Virus record (IMG/VR): IMGVR_UViG_3300042503_000983
Span: 1-64,000 of that record
Reading direction: 5' to 3' (one strand)
DNA: 64,000 nt
From: a virus
Under the pieces are notes generated by a model that had not been told where the DNA came from, searched no databases, and worked only from the letters and a program-made list of their open reading frames with translations. Positions 9,552 to 20,000 of the stretch are shown one piece after another. How positions within the stretch are numbered: position 1 is the stretch's first letter; each line of letters begins with the position of its first letter. Made by a program: the position numbers and the translations under genes.

Positions 9552-9557
9552 TATAAT
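9552..9557 (+). promoter_or_regulatory. TATAAT box upstream of tail tube gene
   Basis: TATAAT (preceded by GTA) in the 83-base gap before the tail tube gene, giving a leader of about 55 bases that contains a short open frame. Likely boosts expression of this abundant protein. Confidence 0.45.
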
Positions 9558-9574
9558 TAAGTTAGGAAACGCCA

Positions 9575-9622
9575 ATGCCCTACAAATTTAAGACTAAAAT
9601 TGAGGTGAAAAAATATGGCTAA
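9575..9622 (+). CDS. Possible 15-codon leader peptide before tail tube gene
   Basis: ATG with an upstream AGGA at 7-base spacing opens a 15-codon frame (MPYKFKTKIEVKKYG) whose stop lies 8 bases inside the tail tube gene. Such an arrangement would carry ribosomes to the GAGGTGA site of the tail tube gene. No conservation evidence is available; it could be chance. Confidence 0.3.
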   Translation: MPYKFKTKIEVKKYG

Positions 9623-10295
9623 TCGTGGAAATTCCAATCAAATTATCGTTGGTGCAGCACAGTTGTTCGTTTCAACACAAGGTCCTCTAGAATGGGACAG
9701 TGCTGAAGAATACTATGCATTTAACGGAAGTGCCTCAGCAGGTGTTCTTGACTTTGTTCCAGGACAGAAGTTTGCAGACACTCTTGAGTTGAATGACTCA
9801 GCAAGATGGAGAAACGTAGGCTACACCATGAACGGTCTGGAAGTACAATTCCAGCCAGATTTTGGTGAGGTACAGGTTGATCAGCTTCTTGACGTTGCTA
9901 AGCTTTACAAGCAAGGTATGCAGGTTAACATGGTAACAGCATTTGCTGAAGCTACTCTTGAAAACCTTGTTGTTGCAGTTGCAACTTCAGATGCTAACTA
10001 CAATGATGATGACGCAGACGAGCTAACTCTAAATCTATCTGCAGGTGATATCGGTGAGGTTCCTTTGGAACGTGCACTTATCGCTGTAGGTCCAGGTTCT
10101 GGTGATCCAAACGCAACTGGTGAAGATGCAGTAGAGCGTGTATACGTTGCTAACCGTGCTCTATCTATTGATAGCGTAACAGTTTCAGCAAAGCGTGATA
10201 CTCCTTCTATGTACGAAGTATCGTTCCGTTTGCTTCCAGCTGGTAATGGCTCATACGGCAAGATCGTTGATCGTGTTGTAGGAACTACAGTATAA
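9615..10295 (+). CDS. Major tail tube protein
   Basis: 226 residues, beta-rich, with the tail-tube-like SARWRNVGYTMNGLEVQFQPDFGEVQVDQ and a C-terminal SMYEVSFRLLPAGNGSYGKIVDR. It would polymerise as hexameric rings around the tape measure. Ribosome-binding site GAGGTGA, strong terminator behind, and GC-richer codon choice like the capsid gene, all signs of high expression. It lies directly before the tail chaperone frameshift pair, the classical order. Confidence 0.85.
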   Translation: MANRGNSNQIIVGAAQLFVSTQGPLEWDSAEEYYAFNGSASAGVLDFVPGQKFADTLELNDSARWRNVGYTMNGLEVQFQPDFGEVQVDQLLDVAKLYKQGMQVNMVTAFAEATLENLVVAVATSDANYNDDDADELTLNLSAGDIGEVPLERALIAVGPGSGDPNATGEDAVERVYVANRALSIDSVTVSAKRDTPSMYEVSFRLLPAGNGSYGKIVDRVVGTTV

Positions 10296-10315
10296 TAACT
10301 GAATAATAGATCTTG

Positions 10316-10352
10316 CCCACTCTCATTAATTTGAGGGTGGGTAATTTCTTTT
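10316..10352 (+). terminator. Intrinsic terminator after tail tube gene
   Basis: CCCACTCTCA (10316-10325) pairs with TGAGGGTGGG (10332-10341), a 10-bp stem with one G-U pair and a 6-base loop, followed by AATTTCTTTT. Confidence 0.85.
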
Positions 10353-10365
10353 AACAAGGCTTCTA

Positions 10366-10374
10366 TGATATAAT
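10366..10374 (+). promoter_or_regulatory. Extended -10 promoter TG-A-TATAAT for tail chaperone/tape measure
   Basis: A perfect extended -10 directly after the terminator, 25 bases before ATG 10400, with a TAGGAGG ribosome-binding site in the leader. It would restart transcription for the tail genes. Confidence 0.65.
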
Positions 10375-10399
10375 TGAGTATATTCTATAGGAGGAATAA

Positions 10400-10735
10400 A
10401 TGGCAACTAGCGTATATGAAGTTGTAGAAGTAGAACTATTAGATGGTTCTGCTATTTCTATGAAACCCCTAAAAATCTCTTTACTTAGAGATTTTATGAA
10501 AGAGTTTCAAAAAATTAGTGATCCAAAAATTGCAGAAGACAATGTAAAGTCTATGGATCTTTTATTAAACTGTGCTGTAATTGCTATGAAGCAATACAAC
10601 CCAGAACTGGCAACCAAAGAGCAGCTAGAAGAGCTCATTGACTTGCCAACAGTGTACAAGGTTATTGAAGTGGCTGCAGGAATTAAGCTGAATGACCCAA
10701 ACGCACTGGCAGCGGCTCTAGTTGGGACGAACTAG
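10400..10735 (+). CDS. Tail assembly chaperone (G-like, unshifted product)
   Basis: 111 residues, acidic and helical, beginning with a beta segment (VYEVVEVELLDGSAISMKPLKISLLRDFMKEFQKI) typical of tail assembly chaperones that coat the tape measure protein during assembly. It precedes the tape measure gene and contains the CCCAAAC heptamer in the correct frame near its end. The ribosome-binding site is TAGGAGG. The assignment rests on position, size and the frameshift site. Confidence 0.8.
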   Translation: MATSVYEVVEVELLDGSAISMKPLKISLLRDFMKEFQKISDPKIAEDNVKSMDLLLNCAVIAMKQYNPELATKEQLEELIDLPTVYKVIEVAAGIKLNDPNALAAALVGTN

Positions 10736-11067
10736 ATCTTGCTGAGATAGAATCAAGAGTATTTCTTCTGGGATTCTGGAAGAACTATTCTGAACTGGAG
10801 GACTCTATATCAATGCCCGAACTGGTAGCAATACTAGAAGCTAAAAATAGTCAAGAATATGAAAGTAGAAAATTCATGGCAGCTTTACAGGGCGTTGATT
10901 TAGATAGTTCAGATACGTCTAAGAATAAATGGGAAGAGATAAAGGCTAGAGCTTTTAGCAAAGGTGCTACATCGAATCCTAGAGACATTCTTGCCCTTCA
11001 AGGCAAAGCTGCACAACGTGCTGGCTTTGGAATTGGAAATGGCTTGGATTATGAGGTGGTTAATTAA
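10400..11067 (+). CDS. Tail assembly chaperone, -1 frameshift product (GT-like)
   Basis: Reading through 10702 and slipping back one base on C-CCA-AAC (10696-10702) enters an open frame that runs to 11067, giving about 222 residues. The last stop in the -1 frame (TGA at 10690-10692) lies just before the slippery site, so the new frame is open from there. The downstream part carries SRVFLLGFWKNYSELEDSISMPELVAILEA and continues to the tape measure start; the ATG at 10813 is therefore probably internal. This is the conserved G/GT arrangement of long-tailed phages; the mechanism is predicted, not shown. Confidence 0.75.
10696..10702 (+). promoter_or_regulatory. -1 ribosomal frameshift site CCCAAAC
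   Basis: X-XXY-YYZ heptamer in the frame of the upstream chaperone gene (gaC CCA AAC). It is the only such site in the overlap open in both frames that I found. Confidence 0.75.
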
Positions 11068-14000
11068 TGGCTGGAGTAGCTAAAGGCATTATTGATATCC
11101 AGATAAACACTGGGTCTGCTGCTGCTGAGCTAAAAAAGCTCCAACTACAAATTAACTCCTTTAATTCAGCCCTTTCCAAGGGAAATCTAGCCCAAGCTAA
11201 ATTTGCTACTGACTATACAAGAGATCTTTCAAAAGCAATAAATTCAACTGGAGTTTTTACTTCAGAGTTTGTAAAGTTAAACTCCGCTGCTGCAAATCTT
11301 GACAACACTTTAAAAAGAGGAAGAGGAACTTTAGGTCAATTTTTTAGTTCTGCATTTAATAGAAATAGTGCAGCGTTTGCAGAAACAATGTCTCTTGCAG
11401 CTAGAAGAGCTTCTACCTTGCAAACACAATTTATTTCAACTGGTGCTTCTGCACAAGGTATGGGTGAAGCTCTTGCAATTAGACCTCTAGATGCCTATGC
11501 CTCTAAAGCAGCAATTGCAGCAGAAAGACAAGCCCTTCTAAATACAATGTTTAGACAGGGAACAACCCACATGATTAACTTTGGTAAAAATGTTCAGTGG
11601 GCTGGTCGTCAGCTTATGGTTGGCTTTACCGTACCTTTAACTGTTTTAGGAACAGTCGCAGGTAAAACCTTTATGGATATTGAAAAAGAATTAGTTAATC
11701 TTAAAAAGGTTTATGGAGATGCTTTTACAACTCCAGAAGAAGTAAATCAAAATATTGCACAAGTTAGACAACTTGCTGAAGAATATACAAAATATGGAAT
11801 TGCAGTAAAAGATACTATTGGAATGGCTGCAAATGCAGCAGCTTCTGGTGCAAGAAATGCAGACTTAATAGATGCAACAAGACAAGCAACAAGACTAGCA
11901 ACTCTTGGTCAGATGGAGCAGCAAGAAGCTTTAAAGACTACAATAGCCCTGCAATCTGCTTTTAGACTTTCTGGAGAAGACCTTGCAGATACAATTAACT
12001 TTTTAAATATGGTTGAAAATCAAACAGTAGTTTCTTTGCAAGACTTGTCTGCAGCAATTCCAAGAGTTGCCCCAGTTATTAAAGGTCTTGGTGGAGATGT
12101 ACGAGACATGTCAGTATTCCTTGCAGCAATGCAAGAAGGTGGTGTTAGTGCAGAACAGGGTGCTAACGCACTAAAGTCTGGTCTTGCATCTTTAATTAAT
12201 CCAACAAAAGCAGCAACAGAAACTTTGGGAAGTTTTGGAATTAATCTAGATAAGATAATTTCTACAAATCGTGGAGATTTGATGGGAACAGTATTTGCTT
12301 TTGGTGAGGCACTTAAAGGCTTGGATGATTTTTCAAAGCAACAGGCATTAGAAAAAGTTTTTGGAAAGTATCAGTATGCAAGACTTGGAGCTTTGTTTGA
12401 AAATATTGTTAGAGATGGATCTCAAGCAAGTCAAGTTTTACAATTAATGGAGTATGATGTTGCAGCATTAAAAACTACAGCAGAAAAAGAACTTAGTGCT
12501 GTAGAAAATGCTTTAGGAACACAGCTTATTGGAGCAGTAGAAAGATTAAAGCTATCTCTTGAACCAATTGGAGAGATATTTGTTAAACTTGCTATTCCTT
12601 TTGTAAATTTTCTTACAACTATTGTTGAAAAATTTAATGGGCTATCTGATGGTCAAAAGAAATTTGCAGCAATAGCAGCAGTCCTTGTTGGTGTCGTAAT
12701 TCCTGCTGGAACAATGTTTCTTGGTCTTTTAATTAACTTGCTTGGAACACTTGGAAAAATTAGTCATGGAATTGCAATTTTCGTAAAGTCACTTATTAAG
12801 GGTGGTCCAATAGCAGCAATAAGAACACTTACGCAATCTACCAAATATTTATCAATTGAAGAACTAGAAGCAGCAACTGCTGCAAAGCAATTGTCATCTG
12901 CTACACATATTGCTAAAGCAGCAATGCTAGAACAGGCTACTTCTACAGATATTGCAAGAATAGCTGTGGCAAAGCTTACTGCAGAGTACAGAACTCTTAT
13001 ATCAGCACAGGCACAGGCAGCAGCATTTAATCCAGCATTTAAAACTGCAGGTATGGCAGGAGCTGCAGCAGGTGCAGGTAAAACTGGTTCTGTTACAGTT
13101 AGAGCCCTTAGAAGAAATGCTGGTGGACCAATATTTGTATCTGGAGAAACACAGGTTCCAGGAGTTGGAAATACTGACACCGTTCCAGCAATGCTTACTC
13201 CAGGAGAGTTTGTTGTAAACAAAGAGGCAACTGCAAAAAATTATGCACTTCTTGATGCAATCAATAGTGGAAATAAATTTAATAAGGGCGGAATGATTCC
13301 TGGATACAATCTTGGATCAATGGTTTTAAGAAATAGTCAAGCAAGAAATCAGGCTATTAAGGAAAGATATCTTAGAATGTTTGGACCTGAAGCTCAGGCT
13401 AAAGGGATAAGTCTTGAAGAAAGATTTGGAAATCTTTCACTGCTATCAAGACAAGATCGTATTAAAAACCAAAGAGCTTTAAAACCAAAAAATGTGACAG
13501 CAAGACGAACATCGCCCAACCAACAAAGAGCTCAACAAGATGTACAGGAAGGACCTATTCGAAATGTTCAAAGCGTTGGTAACGCACCACAGAGTGTTAT
13601 AGATGAACTAACGGCAGACTTGGTAGCACTAGGAGCTCCAGCTAATGTTATGGGTGAAAAGGCAAGACTTATCACTCCAACACCAAGATATAAAAGAGAG
13701 GGTCCAGCACTTGAGGGTGATACCAGCTATGGAAAAGAGTTTGACTTTAATAATAGTCTGAGGCGTGGAGTGAGCAACCCTAATCTTGGCGTTGCTAGAA
13801 AAGAAATGGAAGATCTTTTTGCACTAAATCCTCAACTTCATGGAACCTCAACTCCAGTCTCTCCATTTAAACACATATTAGATGAAGCTAACCTTGATCC
13901 TGCTCATTATTCAAGAATTGACTCAGCACTAAGATCTAAGGCTATAGAAATTGTTAAAAGGTCTCCAGAATCTCATAAATTTTCAGATCCTGAATACGGA

Positions 14001-17000
14001 AGAATTATTGTTGACTCATTAAGGGCAGCAAATCTTTCAACTATTCTTCAAGAAAGATTGTTGTCTACAGCAAGAATAATGAATACAGAAATTGGTTCAA
14101 GATCAATGAAAAGGTTTGAACCATACATTAAGGATTCTATTAGATTTAGTGATACTGGTGGCATACATCCAAAGTTTGAACCTGTTCCAAATGCTCCTAG
14201 AGGTGGTACATACATATATACTGCAAGTGATGGAACACGAGTTGAAATAAATGCAGGACAGTCACGACCTATACCTGGAAGATTATCGTATTCAAATCAA
14301 AGATATAATGCAGGTCGCACATATAACAATGCACATGCAGAAGTTCAAGATTTTAATGCTGGTGGAGCTGTTGGAGGTATGCAATATTTTGGCAGAATGA
14401 TGCCAAATCGTGTTGTTGCAAAAAACCAATTTGAAAAGTTCTCTGGAACAAAGATTGCAGAGTCAGAAGGACATAGTAGTAGGTTTAGAAGCCTAGCTGG
14501 AGTTTATGAGGTTAATGGCAGAAAAATGTTTGTTAAGCCATTTCAAACTCTTCAAGAAGCTCAGGCAGAATTAATTGGAAATGCGGCAAGAAGAGCAATT
14601 GCAGGAACTGCAACCCCTGGATCAAGAATTGTAAGAATGGACGGTCCTGAAGGAGAAATATTTGCAACAACTGCTCCAATGATTCCAGGAATGAAATCAG
14701 GATCAACTCTTTCTACTAAAGAACTTGTCAAGCAAATTCCTGCCTCATCAATGCTTGGAGATATGGATGCAACAGCTGGAAATATTATTTCAACTCGTGG
14801 AGGAAGACTTGCAACAATTGATCCTGGTGCTGCAGGTGTTAAGCTAATTAGAAATTCAAAAGGTGTATTTAGAAGAGCTACTGGATCTGAAATTAGTTTT
14901 GGAAATGAAGCAACAAATACTGGAGCATATACAGCAAAAGCAATTACACAGGTTATTGAAAAAACAGGGGCATCAAAAGACTTTGTTAAAATGCTTGGAG
15001 ATTCTATTGCTCGTGAAAAATTAACTAAAGCACAATTTACAAAAATGTATGATGATGCTGTTGAGTCAGCTATTGCAAGAGTGTCTTCCTTTAAACTACC
15101 TTCTAGAATTGGAGATAGATCAAAATTAGATGAGTTAGCAAGAGCATCTGGATATAAAAATGCAGATGAAGCATACTCTGCAATTATGCTTAGAGACCTT
15201 ACTTCAATTAGAGGTTTAAGTGGAGAGATATATACAAGTGCTTCAAGATTCCAAGGAGTGCTAAAGGCAAATAGTGGAACTCTTGTTCCAGGTGTAGGAA
15301 ATACTGATACAGTTCCTGCAATGCTAACTCCTGGAGAGTTTGTAATTAATAAAGATGCTACTGCAAAAAATCTTCCTTTGCTACAGGCAATTAATAACGG
15401 AGAAACAAGAAGGTATGGTCTTGGAGACTATGTTAACCCTCTTGGTTCATTGACAAATGCTCAAAGAATAAAAGGAATTAGACCTTCAGCATCATACCAG
15501 CAATCAAGATCCGCCACTGGATACAATGTCTTTAGTGGAATGGGTTCTGCTGAAAAAATTGCACCAGTCCAGGCAGCATTAAAAACAGGTCCAAAATATA
15601 TATTAGACGCATATAAAGAATCTGGAAAAGCAATTTCAGATGCAGCCAAACCAATGTTAACTTCTTTTAAAGATACAAGTAAGTCTGTTGCAAATGGAGC
15701 AAATAATTTAAAAAATTCTATTAAAGATTATGGAAAATGGAATGTTGTTCCAAGAATGCAAGATGCAAAACAGGCTGTGGCAAACACAAGGGCAGCTATG
15801 GGAACTCCTGAAGCAAAGGCTCTTAGAGCAGAAAGAATGCAAAAAGCTGGTCAAGGAATGATGATGGCTTCAATGATTCCAATGATGGCTTCAGGTTTTG
15901 TAGAAGATCCAAAGCAACAGCAAATGATGATGGCTGCTGGAGGTGCTATGGCTATTCTTCCAATGCTTCAACAGTTTGGTCCAATTTTAGGAGGACTAAC
16001 CCTAGCAGTAGGAGCTGCTGCTGCAGGATTCTTAATGTTTAAAAAGGATATGGATAATACTGCTAAATCAGCTGCAGAATTTGGGTCAAACCTTGGTGGG
16101 GCAGCAAATAGAATGGAAACAATTAGTGCTGCAACTGGTTATGGATTTGCGTCAACAAGATCTTCAGTACAAGACTTTAGATTTACAGAAGAGCAGTCAC
16201 AAGGTGCTGCTGAAATGATGCCTTTCTTTGATACTGATGAGGGTAAAAAGCTTGTAGAAGACTTAAAGGGTGCTTCTTCTGAAGAAAGGTATGAGAAAGT
16301 TGCATCAATGCTAACATTTGCAATAGCAGATGGAATGGATCCTAAAAAAGCAGAGTCTTTTGGATCTGCAATAGCTTTTGCATTAGACGATTCATTATTA
16401 AAATCAAAAACAGTAGCTCTTATTAGATCTGGAAGGCTTCAAAGTGGATCTCAAGCAATGATTAGTGAAATTTCTAAAAGACAGGCAGCTGCAGACTCTT
16501 CAACGGTTTCAGATTTTGAAAAAGCAAAAGCTGAAGAGGCAAAAAGAAATAATACTGCTGGAACTAGTTCCAATGTAAAGTATGGAGGAATTGGGTTAGC
16601 TGCAGGTTTAGGTGCAGGAGTTGCAATCGCTGCATCAACTGCAAAGCTAGCAGCAATGGGTGGTGCAATAGGATCAGTAGTTCCAGTTGTTGGAACTGCT
16701 GTTGGTGCTGTAGCTGGTGCTGTAGTTGGATTAGTGGCTGGTATAGCAGTTTACAATCTAGCAATAAAAAATCAACAAAAACAGGTTGCAGAGTCATCCA
16801 AATCATTTGGAGCAACTATTCAAACATTAAAAGAATTAAACAATGCCGAATCTTTATTAAATGAAGAAAGGTCTAAAGGATTAATAACAGATACTCAGTT
16901 CGAATCTTCTTTAAAACAAATTAATGAAATGAGACAAGTTGAGTATGAAAGAGTTAAGAAGGCTATAGACATTGGAGCAAGTGCAGATGCACAGGCACAA

Positions 17001-20000
17001 GGAATTAAAGACCAGTTAGTGCTTTCTGGATTTAAGGGAGATACTGCTCAGGCAGTTGCATCTAATGTAACAACTGATAGTATTTCAAATAAGCTGTTCC
17101 AAAAAGATATGGACAAGCTAGATCAAGCTCAAAAAGATGTAGTAACTGGAATTATGGCAAGCACTTTGGATGGAATAACTGAAGAAAATGCTGGAGCAAA
17201 AATTGGAGACATAACAGACATCTATGCAAAAATAGCAGATGAACTAGTTACAGCAGCAGCAGATGGCTTAACCTCAGAAGAAATTAGGGCTGAAGCAGAA
17301 AAGGAACAAATTAGAAAGTTTGCTGAATCTGCAGCATCTAATCTTGTGAACCTAACTCCTGAACAACAGGCTGCAAGAGCAAATACTATGGCAAGCAATG
17401 TTAGTGCTGCACTTCCTAATGTAAATAAGATGGGTGTCACTACTTCTCAACTAGTAAGTGGAATTTCAGGGGTAAGTGCAGAAGATCAAGCAAAGATAAC
17501 AGAGTCAACTGCTAATGTTGAAAAATTTGCACAGCTTTTAAATAGTCTTCCAGAAGGATATGACCTATCTCTAGCAATGGAATATTTCTCTGGAGATAAT
17601 AAAGAACAAGATGTAGATGCATTCTATAAAACACAAAAAGATGCTATTGATAAAATTGCAGAACTTATGCCAAAGGGAGCAGATGCTCAGGCAATCTATA
17701 CCGCACTCAAAGGACCTGGAAAAGATCCAGTTAAAGAGTTAGAGGCTGCAAATAAAAAAGCTCAAGAAATGTTTGATTCTCTAGGTGGAGATGAAGCTAA
17801 AGTAAAGAGCGTTGTATTTGAAAGTACTGGGTACGACATGACACAGGCAGAAGTAGATGCCTTTGGTGCACTTCCTGCAAGTGAGCAAAAATCATATTTA
17901 GCATCATTTACCATTGCAACTATGTCAGTTGGAAATGCACCAACTATTCCTCAGTCAGGAGCTCCTGCAGAAATGTCAGCCTACTACAAGAGACTAGAGG
18001 TTTGGAAAAAAGCTGTAGCAGATCAACAAAAAGCTATCCAGTCAGTAATTCCTCAGACAGTTGTTAATACTGATGACAACGGTAGTAGCTCTGGCGGAAC
18101 AAAGCCTCCTAGCAAAAAGGCTCAAGCAAAAACTTTCTTAAAAGATGCTACTACGAATAACAAAGTTCTTAAAAATTACACAAACCTAGTTAAAGGTGCT
18201 GCAACAGCTAACAATATAGAAGCCCTTAGCATGATTCCTCAAGATGTATACATGAATCTTTCTACTGAAAATAGAAAGAAATTGATTAAAGAAATGCAAA
18301 AGCAAATTGCGTATCAACAAAGATTAAATGCAGTAACAGTTTTAGCAGAAACTCAAAAAGCTACAGCAGATATGAAAAAATATTCAAAAGCACTTAACTC
18401 TTTGGGTGTTGTAATAACTTCAGATATCGAAGGAATGATTGACCAGAAAGCATTCCTTGCTATGACTACTGAAGAAAGAAAGGCATACATTGCAGAGCTG
18501 AATAAACAATCAGTAGCACAAGCTAAGCTAGCAGCAACTATGGCACTTGCAGATGCCAAAAAACAAACTAGCGATATGCAAAAATATTCTGCTGCACTAG
18601 GTGGACTAGGTGTTGCAATAAGCTCAGACATTGAAGGAATGATTGATCAAAAAGCATTCCTTGCTATGAACACTGCTCAAAGAAAAGCATATATTGCAGA
18701 GCTAAATAAGCAGACTTTGGCACAGGCTAAGCTAGCAGCTGCAATGGAAATTACAGACATGCAACAACAAACTCAAGAAATGCAAAATTACTTTAATGCA
18801 ATTTCTCCAATCGCTGCTGCTGCTGGGGCAGAAGTTTTGGGAATGATAGATACAGAAAAGTATCTTGCAATGACTACTACACAAAGGGAGGAATATGTAA
18901 AACAGCTAACTTCTCAGCTAAATGTTCAAAGAGCACTTGATTATTTAACACAGACTTCTCAAGAAAGAACAATGGATGCAATAGATGCAGAATCTTCAGC
19001 AATAAATATTAAGAATTCTGCATTACAAAACTCCCTTTCTGGAATGGAAAGAGAAAATGAGTTAATACAACGTCAAATAAGTTTAAGAAACCATGCTCTT
19101 GATTTGTTAGCAAAAGAAGAAGAAAAGATTAATACAACTTATGATGATAGAGTAAAGGCTCTTGATAAGGTTGCTAATGCAAATGATAGAATTGCTCAAA
19201 AAGATCGTTCAAGATTAGACCTAGCTTCAGCACTTGCATCTGGAGATATTTCTGCTGCAGCAGGTGCAGCAAGTGCAATGCAACAAGAAGAGGCACAGTT
19301 TAGAATTGAGGACGCAAGGGCAGCACTTGAAGCAAAAAGACAAAAAGAACTTGAATCGTTAACAGTTTCTGTAAATGGTGTAATGATGACAAGAAAGCAA
19401 ATTACAGAACAAATATCTCAGTTTGGTGAGACTATTTACAAAAATGAACAAGACATGATTTTAATTCAAGACCAACTTTATGCTAACTCTCTTGCACAAA
19501 AAGTACTAGATGATCAAAGAATGAAGTTAGAACAGCAAGTTTTGTTAATAAAAATGAGACAAAATATTGAAGCCTTAAGAGCACAGGGGTTAACTGGTCA
19601 AGCTTTAATAGATTTTCAAAATTATATTGATGCCTATAATACCCTTCAGGCAGCAGCTGCAGCAGCTGACATTGGAAATCCTGGAGCTGCTGCAAATACA
19701 ACATTGGGTGCTGGTGGCGGAGGAGGAGCTGCTGCAGTAATTGCTGCTCCAACTCCTGTAGCTGCTGTAACTCCAGTAACTCCACCACCACCGCCTCCTC
19801 CACCACCGCCTCCTCCACCACCTCCACCGCCACCACCTCCACCGCCACCACCGCCACCACCACCTGTTTATAGCTATTATACAAAAGCTCAATTCAATGC
19901 TGGAATAAAAGACTCAAAAGTTTCTTATGGAAATGGAAGTGAGCAGCATTACATAGCCAGAAAGTTGGGCTATTCGAATCCAACTGCTAGAACAGTAAAA

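Noticed and set aside
10813-11067. Separate small gene starting at ATG 10813
   Set aside because: No ribosome-binding site; upstream sequence in this frame is open to the CCCAAAC slip site and has protein-like content. Treated as the frameshift extension.
12764-13222. Minus-strand Ala/Val-rich 152-codon frame
   Set aside because: Shadow of the Ala-rich tape measure coding strand.
19483-19892. Minus-strand frames rich in Trp/Arg/Val
   Set aside because: Antisense of the polyproline codons (CCN reads NGG); pure composition effect.
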